Source: Muribaculaceae bacterium (GTDB lineage Bacteria; Bacteroidota; Bacteroidia; Bacteroidales; Muribaculaceae). Taken from it: DNA of 7,256 nucleotides. The stretch covers positions 1 to 7,256 of the forward strand of contig JAIDPP010000060.1 of NCBI GenBank assembly GCA_029062725.1. Reading direction: 5' to 3'. The notes beneath the pieces were generated by a model that ran no database searches, was not told the origin of the DNA, and saw nothing but the letters and a program-made list of their open reading frames with translations. Each line of letters starts with the position of its first letter. Position 1 is the first letter of the stretch. The position numbers were made by a program, and so were the translations under genes. Of this stretch, positions 1 through 6,708 are shown in pieces.

Positions 1-3000
1 GTATATTTACCATACATCATCATTTCATCAGATTCTGTGTCATAATGTATCAGAAGCGGGCCTCCTCCCCGAGCCGTTATCTTGTCGCCGGCAGCCGGAT
101 CCATGATAAGGTTCATCTTTGCGGCGGGAGTGACCGTGGCTCGGAGATCCATCGCAAATATCGTTGGAGCTGAGAGTTCTTCTTCCCTTTTCTTCTCAAA
201 TCGCTCCTCAAAAGTTTCCTCCACTTCTATCACCTCCTCCCTTTCCTTTTTTCTTTTATCCGAGAATGTAAGGAAGGTATAGTCAAGTGCGGTCTGTGTG
301 TCGCTGAGAACGAATGTAAAATCGGAATTGGCTTCTGTCGTCATGTCCATCTCCATCGCCACTATCCCGGGTCGTCCTTTCAAGGTTCCGCTTCCGGAGG
401 CGAAGATAGTGCCGTACCAATCGGGATTGAGATGCGAATTAGTGTCATAGCATAATAGATTCCGCGCGTTGCTTAGCTTGAAATCAAACTCCGGATCATG
501 GAAATACGTATGTCGGACAGTTCCGGAGAATACCGCTGAATTTCCGTAACGGTCATGGAGGGTGAACGATGGTATCCGAATCTCACCCGGATCCAAAATC
601 ACCGAATCGTTCCCATGATAATACACGTTGGTGTAATCGACTTTCATATATATCGAGTCGGCATACGCCCGTCCCGTAAGGTCGATATCCTTGAAGCTGC
701 CGAAAAGTTTCACATCACCCGAAGCCCTGCCCCCGACATCAGAAGTAAAAGCCGACATGAAAGGCTTTAGGAACCCTATATTGATTTTTTCTGCCTTCAT
801 GTCGAAGGATAGGGAATCGCGGGTCACAAAAACACCACCGTCGATTCGGGCTTTCCCCATGCCTTTCTCCTTGACATCAGCATGTATCTCCACCTCCTGA
901 TCTTGATTGTTCCAGCAACTGTAGATATCGGCATCGCCGATAATGGCATCGTTATATGAAAGGTCTTTTACATCGAGACGCCGGGTTTGGGCTATAGGCA
1001 TCTTTGTGAACACCGAAGAGGCGATTATCTCTCCCGAAGCTATGCCTCCGAATGAGACATAATTGATATTGAGAATTGAGAAAATATAGTCAAGATCAAT
1101 TTCAGCGAGGCGAACGGTCATAAGATCTGCCGGATCGGCGGAAGCACAGCCGTCGATCTCTACAAACTGGCCGTCGTGAGCGATGCGTAGATTGTCGATG
1201 CTTACCTTCTTGTCGGCATAAAGAATCTCCGAGCGGTCGATATTCCATTCTGAGGGTCCGAGTCGGAATGACGAAGGAGTTATCGTCAAGGCTAACTCCG
1301 GCTTTCCAGTGACAATGTTGCTTTTCATTCCGGCTTCCAGAACTATATTTCCGGATGCCGATCTGTTTTTTACCATTCTCCATCCAAGATCGACAAAAGC
1401 CTTGTCATGGGAGGCGGTCATGGACAGCTCAAGGGAGGCCTTGTCGTTCTTTACGGGATAGACAGTGTTGAAGCTCGCTGAAAGTCCCCGACCCTCCTCC
1501 GCGAATGCAAAGAGACGCGTTCCCGTTATCAGCCGGTTCGTACCTTGGAGAAGGTAAGGGGCGGTAAGGTCAAGCCCAAGTTTTCCTTCGTCAAGGTCTA
1601 TTTCAGCCTTAAGGTCTATGTCGGCCAGAGGTCTGACCGGCAGCTTGAGGAAACCGGGTAGAGGGCTCTCACCAAATACCTTAACCCTCACCTCGGCATT
1701 CCCCGAATATATGTGTGAACCGTCAGGAGGCGGAATCAATGTAGTCATCTCTCGGGATAATAGATTCCTTACACCCGGAATTAACTCCGAAAACTTGAAG
1801 TTTCCATCGACAGAGGCTGTCAGGAAATCCGTCGAAAGATCTATCCTGCGATGCCTTTGTGATTCAGTCAAAGAGTCGCCTACATGAACGATCGCTTCAT
1901 AGTAGTCGGCCACGATATCCACTCCCTTTAGCCTTACTCCTTTACCTTCTGAACCTGTGAAGGAAAATCCATCGATATGCACCTCTCCGGACATGTTGTC
2001 AGGATTTACTCCACTAATGTCGGCCGCTATCCCGAACTTTGCCATATATCCATCATACTTAGGAAAGATACCTAAAGCAGCGGGATAGAACCCGTTGACC
2101 TCACCTCGAATATTGAACTGTGTATCCATACCGGAAAGTATTCCATTTCCGTTAAGGTTCAGGTTGACAACCTGGTCATCGATATCTACGGAAGTTGAAA
2201 ATTCCGGACCATTCTTCAGAGCCTGCAATGAAATGTTGTCGATTCGGTTGTCGCGGAAATCGACATAACCCATTTCCACATTCACGTTTCCTTCGATATC
2301 CATTCCGTTCACACTGACCCTTCCATCAGCCGTAAAGGAGGTTTCACCTAAAATATCATTATCAAGAAGTCGCCCGAGATTAAATGACGGGGTAGCGAAA
2401 TCAAATGCCCCTTCGATACGGGATTTACCACTTATCACACCCTCCGCATCAAAAGTTAGATCGCCCAAACCGGTTGTGACTTCCCCGGTGGCCTCAACTG
2501 ACCCTGAATATGCTGAATACTTCCCCTGAACCGCAAGCCTAAGATCTCCAAGGCGTCGCGATATTGTGATAAAGTTTTCCGTGCTCTTGTTTTGAGGTAG
2601 TCTGATAGCCTTCACAATACCGTCGATTCTGTCGGCAGAGAGGTCAAGATTCAGACGGATGACATCGATCTCCATTCTTTGTCTTTCTCGTAAATTCGTA
2701 ACTCTCCCTGCAAGTCGGATCATTCCCATGCCTTGCCGATCCTGAATATCCAGATCCTCTATCTCTACCCCCTCCATGTTCCCTGCCAACGTTAGCTTCA
2801 GGTCATACATTCCCGGTATATTTCCCAATTCAGGATAAAAGAATTTAAAATCCTCCGGGTGCACATCTTTTCCAGTCAGTTCTATGGTGTGAGAACGGTC
2901 CGCGAGGGCCTCCTTAATTTCAGCAAAAGATTTGAAACGGAGGCTGAAGTCGGCGAGCCGGAATTCCGCGCGGGCTGCATCAATAATTAAATCCTGAAGC

Positions 3001-3713
3001 TCTATGCCCGTAGATGTAATATGGCTTTTCAAAGACATTCGTCTGACATTAAAACTGTCTCCGGCATTAAACGACAGACGTCGAAGATCGATGATAAAAT
3101 CATCATTCTTGACACGAGGCATAGTCAGATCGGCCATCAACTGATCCAGGCGAATATGCGACGGATCGAATTTCCCCATTCCCAAAGGCTTTTTCCAAAT
3201 CCGGTCGAAACTTAATTCTGATCTTCTTATGACGATATTATATATCTTGAGGTCGAATTTCGTGGGAGGTTTCGTCTTGTCTTTCGGCGAAAGGGCATCG
3301 AAGATATAGGCTATATTCAGTGGCGCTCCTTCCTCTTTTTGAATTACAGATCCTTTGAAACCTACGAGCTCGGCATAAGTTATTTCGATTTTGCGGTCAG
3401 TTACCAGACGGCTTAAACGTATTCCCGCTCCCAGCCTTTCCACATAGATGCACCGCTCACCATAAGGCGTGAAAAACTCGACATTCTTAAGCCGGACTTC
3501 ATTAAAAGGAAATATACTGACTTCCCCGATTTTTACGTCTCCTCCCAAAAACTTCGTCAGTTCCTTTTCCGCCTCCCTGCGGATATAATTCTGGAAGGGA
3601 GGAGCGCTTAGCAATACGTAGATACCAATATAAAAAGCGACCACCGCCGTAATGGCAGTGAAGAGAATGGTGCGAAGCACCTTGTATGAACCCTTGACAA
3701 CCTTAATAGTCAC
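1..3713 (-). CDS. tamB: TamB/AsmA-like translocation and assembly module protein (C-terminus cut by window edge)
   Basis: The frame is open without a stop for about 1237 codons from GTG at 3713-3711 to the left edge, so the protein is partial. Residues 14-36 form one hydrophobic inner-membrane anchor after a short Lys-rich cytoplasmic end. An AsmA-like start follows (about 40-100, including FLGGDVKIGEV). Then comes a very long stretch of repetitive beta-rich, Asp/Gly-rich segments typical of the periplasm-spanning TamB groove. A highly charged Lys/Glu segment lies at about 1152-1180. From about 1181 the start of the TamB (DUF490) C-terminal domain is recognisable (MDLRATVTPAAKMNLIMDP, then AGDKITARGGG). 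Family knowledge: TamB partners an Omp85 protein and is implicated in outer-membrane protein insertion and phospholipid transport between membranes. Family members in this phylum are commonly about 1450-1650 residues, so perhaps 200-400 are missing. The GTG is the first possible start, because an in-frame TAA lies two codons upstream. Transcription diverges from tsaD. The family call is firm; the exact cargo is unknown. Confidence 0.93.
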   Translation of the reverse strand, partial: MTIKVVKGSYKVLRTILFTAITAVVAFYIGIYVLLSAPPFQNYIRREAEKELTKFLGGDVKIGEVSIFPFNEVRLKNVEFFTPYGERCIYVERLGAGIRLSRLVTDRKIEITYAELVGFKGSVIQKEEGAPLNIAYIFDALSPKDKTKPPTKFDLKIYNIVIRRSELSFDRIWKKPLGMGKFDPSHIRLDQLMADLTMPRVKNDDFIIDLRRLSFNAGDSFNVRRMSLKSHITSTGIELQDLIIDAARAEFRLADFSLRFKSFAEIKEALADRSHTIELTGKDVHPEDFKFFYPELGNIPGMYDLKLTLAGNMEGVEIEDLDIQDRQGMGMIRLAGRVTNLRERQRMEIDVIRLNLDLSADRIDGIVKAIRLPQNKSTENFITISRRLGDLRLAVQGKYSAYSGSVEATGEVTTGLGDLTFDAEGVISGKSRIEGAFDFATPSFNLGRLLDNDILGETSFTADGRVSVNGMDIEGNVNVEMGYVDFRDNRIDNISLQALKNGPEFSTSVDIDDQVVNLNLNGNGILSGMDTQFNIRGEVNGFYPAALGIFPKYDGYMAKFGIAADISGVNPDNMSGEVHIDGFSFTGSEGKGVRLKGVDIVADYYEAIVHVGDSLTESQRHRRIDLSTDFLTASVDGNFKFSELIPGVRNLLSREMTTLIPPPDGSHIYSGNAEVRVKVFGESPLPGFLKLPVRPLADIDLKAEIDLDEGKLGLDLTAPYLLQGTNRLITGTRLFAFAEEGRGLSASFNTVYPVKNDKASLELSMTASHDKAFVDLGWRMVKNRSASGNIVLEAGMKSNIVTGKPELALTITPSSFRLGPSEWNIDRSEILYADKKVSIDNLRIAHDGQFVEIDGCASADPADLMTVRLAEIDLDYIFSILNINYVSFGGIASGEIIASSVFTKMPIAQTRRLDVKDLSYNDAIIGDADIYSCWNNQDQEVEIHADVKEKGMGKARIDGGVFVTRDSLSFDMKAEKINIGFLKPFMSAFTSDVGGRASGDVKLFGSFKDIDLTGRAYADSIYMKVDYTNVYYHGNDSVILDPGEIRIPSFTLHDRYGNSAVFSGTVRHTYFHDPEFDFKLSNARNLLCYDTNSHLNPDWYGTIFASGSGTLKGRPGIVAMEMDMTTEANSDFTFVLSDTQTALDYTFLTFSDKRKKEREEVIEVEETFEERFEKKREEELSAPTIFAMDLRATVTPAAKMNLIMDPAAGDKITARGGGPLLIHYDTESDEMMMYGKY

Positions 3714-3737
3714 CTTCGCTTAATTGAAATATTTTTG

Positions 3738-3745
3738 CAAATTTA
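3738..3745 (-). promoter_or_regulatory. Putative -7 box for the tamB-like gene
   Basis: Read on the minus strand this is TAAATTTG, a perfect match to the Bacteroidales -7 element TAnnTTTG. It lies 24 nt before the GTG start, which would give a leader of roughly 15-20 nt. The -33 element is weak: the nearest TTG (minus strand, 3770-3772) is 24 nt away instead of the usual 19-21. I am less sure of this promoter than of the facing tsaD promoter. Confidence 0.5.
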
Positions 3746-3784
3746 ATAAATAAGTCTGAAATGCGTGAACAAGGAAAATAATAT

Positions 3785-3815
3785 TTTGCCGATAGACCAA
3801 TATTTATTAAATTTG
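3785..3815 (+). promoter_or_regulatory. Bacteroidales-type promoter for tsaD
   Basis: TTTG at 3785-3788, a 19-nt spacer and TAAATTTG at 3808-3815 match the known Bacteroides sigma-ABfr consensus (TTTG, N19-21, TAnnTTTG). Transcription should begin near 3820-3823, giving a leader of only about 18 nt before the ATG at 3840. It probably drives tsaD and the cinA-like gene together. GGAG at 3827-3830 resembles a Shine-Dalgarno core but, in this phylum, is probably not decisive; the A-rich stretch just before the ATG is more typical. Confidence 0.8.
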
Positions 3816-3839
3816 TAGGATAAATCGGAGAAAAAGAAA

Positions 3840-4856
3840 ATGAGCGTAAATATACTTGCGATTGAGTCATCCTGCGACGACACCTCCTGCGCCGTTATCC
3901 GCGACGGGCTGCTGAGGAGCAATGTCATCGCAGGCCAGAAGGTCCATGAAGCCTACGGTGGAGTCGTTCCGGAACTTGCTTCCCGCGCCCATCAGCAAAA
4001 CATCGTGCCTGTAGTCTCGGAAGCACTCCGACAGGCCGGGATTGCAAAAGAGGAACTGAACGCAATCGCCTATACACGTGGTCCGGGGCTCTTAGGCTCT
4101 CTGCTTGTCGGCACATCCTTTGCAAAAGGGATGGCTATTGGCCTTGATATTCCGCTTATAGATGTCAACCATCTCCATGCACATGTTCTCTCACAGTTCA
4201 TACGCGAAACACCGGATGACGAGGTGCCATGTTTTCCATATCTCTGCCTTTTGGTCTCGGGAGGTAATTCCCAGATAGTCCTGGTCAGGAGCGCCTCGGA
4301 TATGGAAATTCTCGGGCAAACTATCGACGACGCGGCAGGAGAGGCGTTCGATAAATGTGCAAAAGTGATGGGGCTACCTTATCCCGGAGGCCCGCATATA
4401 GACCGGCTCGCGGCGGAAGGGAATCCCGACAGATTCCTTTTCAGCAAACCGCGCATCCCCGGACTCGATTACTCTTTCAGCGGTTTAAAGACAAGCTTCC
4501 TATACACCGTAAGGGATGGACTTAAGGAAAATCCTGACTTTATTGAAGAAAATCTTTCCGACCTCTGCGCTTCACTTCAGAAGACGATTGTGGATATTCT
4601 TCTCAACAAACTGAAAAAAGCGATCAAAGAGACCGGAGTCAAGGAAGTGGCTATCGGCGGGGGGGTATCTGCAAACTCCGGCGTGCGCGATGGTGTCAAA
4701 GCCCTTTGCGAACGCCTAAAAATAAAGGCCTGGATTCCGGAAAGACGCTTTACGACGGATAATGCCGCGATGGTAGCCACCGCAGGGTATTTCAAATATC
4801 TTAAAAAGGAGTTCGGCCGTCTCGACAATCCACCTTTCGCGCGTGTCTCACTCTGA
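3840..4856 (+). CDS. tsaD: tRNA N6-adenosine threonylcarbamoyltransferase TsaD
   Basis: TsaD transfers the threonylcarbamoyl group from threonylcarbamoyl-AMP to A37 of ANN-decoding tRNAs (t6A), working in the cytosol with TsaB and TsaE after TsaC/Sua5 makes the intermediate. The 338-residue length is normal and all family landmarks are present. They are the N-terminal IESSCDDTS (8-16), the metal-binding HxxxH in HLHAH (H111, H115), SGGNSQI (140-146), the IDDAAGEAFDK block (162-172), YPGGP (181-185), YSFSGLKTS (211-219), IGGGVSANS (272-280), and TTDNAAM with the metal-ligand Asp at D307. The Asn in SGGN replaces the His of the E. coli SGGHT motif; archaeal Kae1 also has Asn there, so this is not a defect. 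The start is set by the motif position and by the promoter just upstream. A run of seven G (4659-4665) encodes part of the GGG motif, and the frame is intact. The gene is usually essential or nearly so. Confidence 0.98.
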   Translation: MSVNILAIESSCDDTSCAVIRDGLLRSNVIAGQKVHEAYGGVVPELASRAHQQNIVPVVSEALRQAGIAKEELNAIAYTRGPGLLGSLLVGTSFAKGMAIGLDIPLIDVNHLHAHVLSQFIRETPDDEVPCFPYLCLLVSGGNSQIVLVRSASDMEILGQTIDDAAGEAFDKCAKVMGLPYPGGPHIDRLAAEGNPDRFLFSKPRIPGLDYSFSGLKTSFLYTVRDGLKENPDFIEENLSDLCASLQKTIVDILLNKLKKAIKETGVKEVAIGGGVSANSGVRDGVKALCERLKIKAWIPERRFTTDNAAMVATAGYFKYLKKEFGRLDNPPFARVSL

Positions 4857-4937
4857 ATCCGAATTAATAAACATGACCGGCCATCGGTATAGGAAACATC
4901 CGTTTTCGACGGCAGGTCGCACAGAACCTTTCATATT

Positions 4938-5717
4938 ATGAACAGCGAATCAAACGAAACCGAGCTCCGACATAGAGAGACCCGACATATAGTGATATAT
5001 GGCTATACCAAAGCCGAGCTCACAAATATAATCAATCATTTTGAATCGCAGCTCCCGGAATTTGTAAAGATAACGGTAGAGAGTTCCAATCTCGTGACCA
5101 AAGTCATCCTCACAGGTATCAATTCGGGACTTGAACTGCTTCGTTTCAATATGAACCGCTATCAAGCGTCGCTAAATGAGCTATTCAGTCATGAGGTCGT
5201 GACCACGGAGGATAAATCCCTGTCTCAGGTGCTGGGCGAACTTCTCAAGGAGCGCGAGCTTACCGTCTCTTCAGCCGAAAGCTGCACAGGCGGAAATATA
5301 GCGCATAAGATTGTTCAGGTACCGGGTAGCTCGGCCTATTTTCTTGGAAGCGTAGTCAGCTACAGCAACGATGTCAAGGCCGATGTCCTGAAAGTTTCGC
5401 GCTCAGACTTAGACCGCTATGGAGCCGTATCCAAAGAAGTCGTGGAGCAGATGGCTGAAGGAGTGGCCCGGCTGATGCGGACTGATTGCGCGATCGCCAC
5501 AAGCGGGATAGCCGGTCCGGAGGGAGGAACAAGATACAAACCGGTCGGCACCGTGTGGATTGCGGCTCGGATCGGCGACCGCACCGTAAGTGAATGTGTT
5601 CGCTTCTCCGGTAACCGCGACGACGTGATCGAATCAGCTACCAATCATGGGATGGTCATGCTTATCAACCTTTTAAGAAACTCATATACCACTGCTGACG
5701 ACATAAACGACGATTGA
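4938..5717 (+). CDS. CinA-family protein: KH-like middle domain plus NMN deamidase (PncC-type) domain, no MoCF domain
   Basis: The 259-residue protein matches the last two thirds of standard CinA. Residues ~15-90 look like the middle KH-like domain (QLPEFVKITVES is the segment usually reading LPENIKLAYLP). Residues ~93-250 are the CinA C-terminal domain, with AESCTGG (113-119, likely nucleophile S115), SVVSYSNDVK (138-147, K147 the conserved lysine), YGAVS (161-165), ATSGIAGPEGG (187-197) and PVGTVWIA (202-209). In the family this domain hydrolyses nicotinamide mononucleotide to nicotinate mononucleotide and ammonia (pyridine nucleotide salvage). The ~170-residue N-terminal MoCF domain (COG1058, ADP-ribose pyrophosphatase in some homologues) is absent: only 81 nt separate this gene from tsaD, with an in-frame TAG at 4890-4892 and no upstream in-frame ATG. 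No own promoter is evident, so it is probably cotranscribed with tsaD. NMN deamidase activity is inferred from motifs. The alternative is a regulatory or inactive CinA. Confidence 0.9.
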   Translation: MNSESNETELRHRETRHIVIYGYTKAELTNIINHFESQLPEFVKITVESSNLVTKVILTGINSGLELLRFNMNRYQASLNELFSHEVVTTEDKSLSQVLGELLKERELTVSSAESCTGGNIAHKIVQVPGSSAYFLGSVVSYSNDVKADVLKVSRSDLDRYGAVSKEVVEQMAEGVARLMRTDCAIATSGIAGPEGGTRYKPVGTVWIAARIGDRTVSECVRFSGNRDDVIESATNHGMVMLINLLRNSYTTADDINDD

Positions 5718-5785
5718 GCCGCTACGTGCGTTCTTTCATAAATAGGCCTGAAAATCAGTCGTTACCAAACTTTATCTACAAAAAA

Positions 5786-5817
5786 TTTGCGAAATTCAAA
5801 TAAAAGTTGTAATTTTG
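5786..5817 (+). promoter_or_regulatory. Strong Bacteroidales-type promoter for the rpmB operon
   Basis: TTTG at 5786-5789, a 20-nt spacer and TAATTTTG at 5810-5817 match the Bacteroides consensus fully. Transcription should begin near 5822-5826. This separates the ribosomal protein operon from the upstream tsaD-cinA unit, although read-through is possible because no clear terminator is visible between 5718 and 5785. Confidence 0.85.
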
Positions 5818-5821
5818 CACA

Positions 5822-5938
5822 CGTTTTGTGGCACATCCTTAAAAGTTGCCGGAAAGATGCAGCCGGCGATGATATGAGAACTGAGATGGCGGCCTGAACA
5901 CCAACAAAGTTTTATTTTAAAGATTAATAACAACAGCC
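5822..5938 (+). promoter_or_regulatory. Long rpmB leader with a GC-rich hairpin
   Basis: The predicted 5' untranslated region is about 115 nt, much longer than that of tsaD (~18 nt). It holds a stem formed by TTGCCGG (5846-5852) and CCGGCGA (5863-5869) around a 10-nt loop. That is seven pairs, one of them G-U, plus a possible extra G-U at 5845/5870. The last ~35 nt before the ATG are A/T-rich and unstructured, as usual for Bacteroidota start sites that do not use a Shine-Dalgarno sequence. The hairpin lies far from the start codon and has no U-tract, so it is not a classical attenuator. A regulatory role is inference only. Confidence 0.45.
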
Positions 5939-6202
5939 ATGTCAAAAGTTTGTCAGATAACAGGCAAAAAAGCGCAGGTGGGAAACAATGTTTCACACTC
6001 CAAGCGTCGCACCAAACGCAAGTTCGAGGTAAACTTGCACACAAAGAAATTCTATTGGGTTGAGCAGGACATGTGGATTGTATTACGCCTTTCTGCAAGA
6101 GCGCTCCGTACCATCAACAAGATTGGTCTTAACGCAGCTCTCAAGAAAGCGGAGGCTGAGGGTAATCTCGATTTTAAAGATATCAAAATCCTTTCTCTTT
6201 AA
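5939..6202 (+). CDS. rpmB: 50S ribosomal protein L28 (bL28)
   Basis: This 87-residue basic protein starts with [20 protein letters not shown], the L28 signature of this phylum, followed by the Arg/Lys-rich block [13 protein letters not shown] and TKKFYWVE. The central [16 protein letters not shown] is the usual rRNA-binding and hydrophobic segment. Only one cysteine (C5) remains of the N-terminal CxxC found in zinc-binding L28 forms, so it should not need zinc. It is the first gene of a three-gene operon, with 18 nt to rpmG. There is no Shine-Dalgarno sequence: the upstream bases are AT-rich (attaataacaacagcc). Identity is certain from sequence pattern and context. Confidence 0.98.
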   Translation: MSKVCQITGKKAQVGNNVSHSKRRTKRKFEVNLHTKKFYWVEQDMWIVLRLSARALRTINKIGLNAALKKAEAEGNLDFKDIKILSL

Positions 6203-6220
6203 TCATCTCACAGAACAATT

Positions 6221-6409
6221 ATGGCAAAGAAAGCTAAAGGCAACAGAGTCCAGGTGATTCTGGAATGCACTGAACATAAGGCAAGCGGTATGCCCGGTAT
6301 GTCGCGTTACATCACCACAAAGAACCGCAAGAACACTACCGGTCGTCTGGAGTTGAAGAAATACAACCCCATCCTTAAGAAAGTAACCGTTCACAAAGAA
6401 ATTAAATAA
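6221..6409 (+). CDS. rpmG: 50S ribosomal protein L33 (bL33), zinc-independent type
   Basis: This 62-residue protein has the L33 core [11 protein letters not shown] and the strongly conserved [20 protein letters not shown], ending in TVHKEIK. The two CxxC pairs of zinc-ribbon L33 are reduced to one cysteine (C16): the positions read CTEH and NPIL. It is therefore a C-minus paralogue that does not bind zinc. It carries a longer insert (GMPGMS) before the TTKN motif, common in Bacteroidota. It lies between rpmB (18 nt upstream) and the DUF4295 gene (10 nt downstream), so all three should be made from one mRNA. Confidence 0.98.
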   Translation: MAKKAKGNRVQVILECTEHKASGMPGMSRYITTKNRKNTTGRLELKKYNPILKKVTVHKEIK

Positions 6410-6419
6410 GCACTGATCC

Positions 6420-6569
6420 ATGGCAAAGAAAACCGTCGCGTCTCTTCAGAAAGGTGAAGGACGTACCTACAGCAAAGTCATCAAGATGGAGAAATCTCCT
6501 AAAACAGGCGCTTATGTCTTCAAAGAGGAAATGGTGCCTAACGAAGCAGTGAAAGACCTCCTCAAGTAA
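6420..6569 (+). CDS. DUF4295 family protein, probable ribosomal protein bL38
   Basis: This is a 49-codon gene. The start MAKKTVASLQKGEGRTYSKV and the block SPKTGAYVFKEEMVPNEAV identify the short, Lys-rich DUF4295 family, which is found in Bacteroidota immediately after rpmG. From memory, the cryo-EM structure of the Flavobacterium johnsoniae ribosome revealed a new large-subunit protein named bL38. I believe it corresponds to this family, but I could not check. Spacing of 10 nt from rpmG and the shared terminator support cotranscription and a ribosomal role. In Bacteroides the next genes are usually ftsY and rimO; here a terminator and a convergent gene follow instead. The family call is firm, the bL38 equivalence less so. 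Confidence 0.9.
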   Translation: MAKKTVASLQKGEGRTYSKVIKMEKSPKTGAYVFKEEMVPNEAVKDLLK

Positions 6570-6590
6570 TCAAGAGTTTTACTGATTTAT

Positions 6591-6627
6591 ATAAAAAATG
6601 GATTCCTTTTCGGAATCCATTTTTTAT
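6591..6627. terminator. Rho-independent terminator, likely bidirectional
   Basis: A perfect inverted repeat pairs 6591-6606 with 6612-6627 (core TGGATTCC / GGAATCCA) around the loop TTTTC, 16 pairs in all. The right arm ends in a run of six T and the left arm begins with a run of six A, so the element can end transcription from either side. It starts 22 nt after the DUF4295 stop and lies 82 nt beyond the stop of the convergent beta-barrel gene. It closes the rpmB operon and probably also serves the minus-strand gene. Confidence 0.93.
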
Positions 6628-6708
6628 TTCTATATAATCGTTTCTTTGTAATTCCTTTCTAATCTTCACCTTACGGTCTCGTCTCCGGCGCTACAATCTT
6701 AGTTCCTT

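Noticed and set aside
140..160. TamB long repeats considered as a possible large adhesin or surface repeat protein.
   Set aside because: A single N-terminal anchor rather than a cleaved signal peptide, the AsmA-like start and the recognisable TamB C-terminal domain identify it as TamB.
82..1887. Several plus-strand open frames of 66-89 codons and one minus-strand frame of 93 codons (1102-1383) within the tamB-like region.
   Set aside because: They lie inside the continuous 1237-codon tamB-like frame, have low-complexity or Arg/Ser-rich translations without recognisable motifs, and are shadows of it.
3743..3928. Minus-strand frame overlapping the tsaD start and the divergent promoters.
   Set aside because: It overlaps both promoters and the tsaD start, has no recognisable protein features apart from AT-derived hydrophobicity, and would leave no room for regulation.
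4659..4665. Run of seven G inside tsaD, possible slippage or phase-variation tract.
   Set aside because: It encodes the conserved GGG of the IGGGVS motif, the frame is intact through the last motif, and phase variation of a near-essential tRNA modification gene is unlikely.
4876..4888. Small inverted repeat ACCG/CGGT between tsaD and the cinA-like gene, possible terminator.
   Set aside because: Only four pairs with no T-run follow it; it is too weak to separate the two genes.
5749..5759. CTGA/TCAG repeat after the cinA-like gene, possible terminator.
   Set aside because: A four-pair stem without a T-tract is not convincing; the end of the tsaD-cinA transcript is left undefined.
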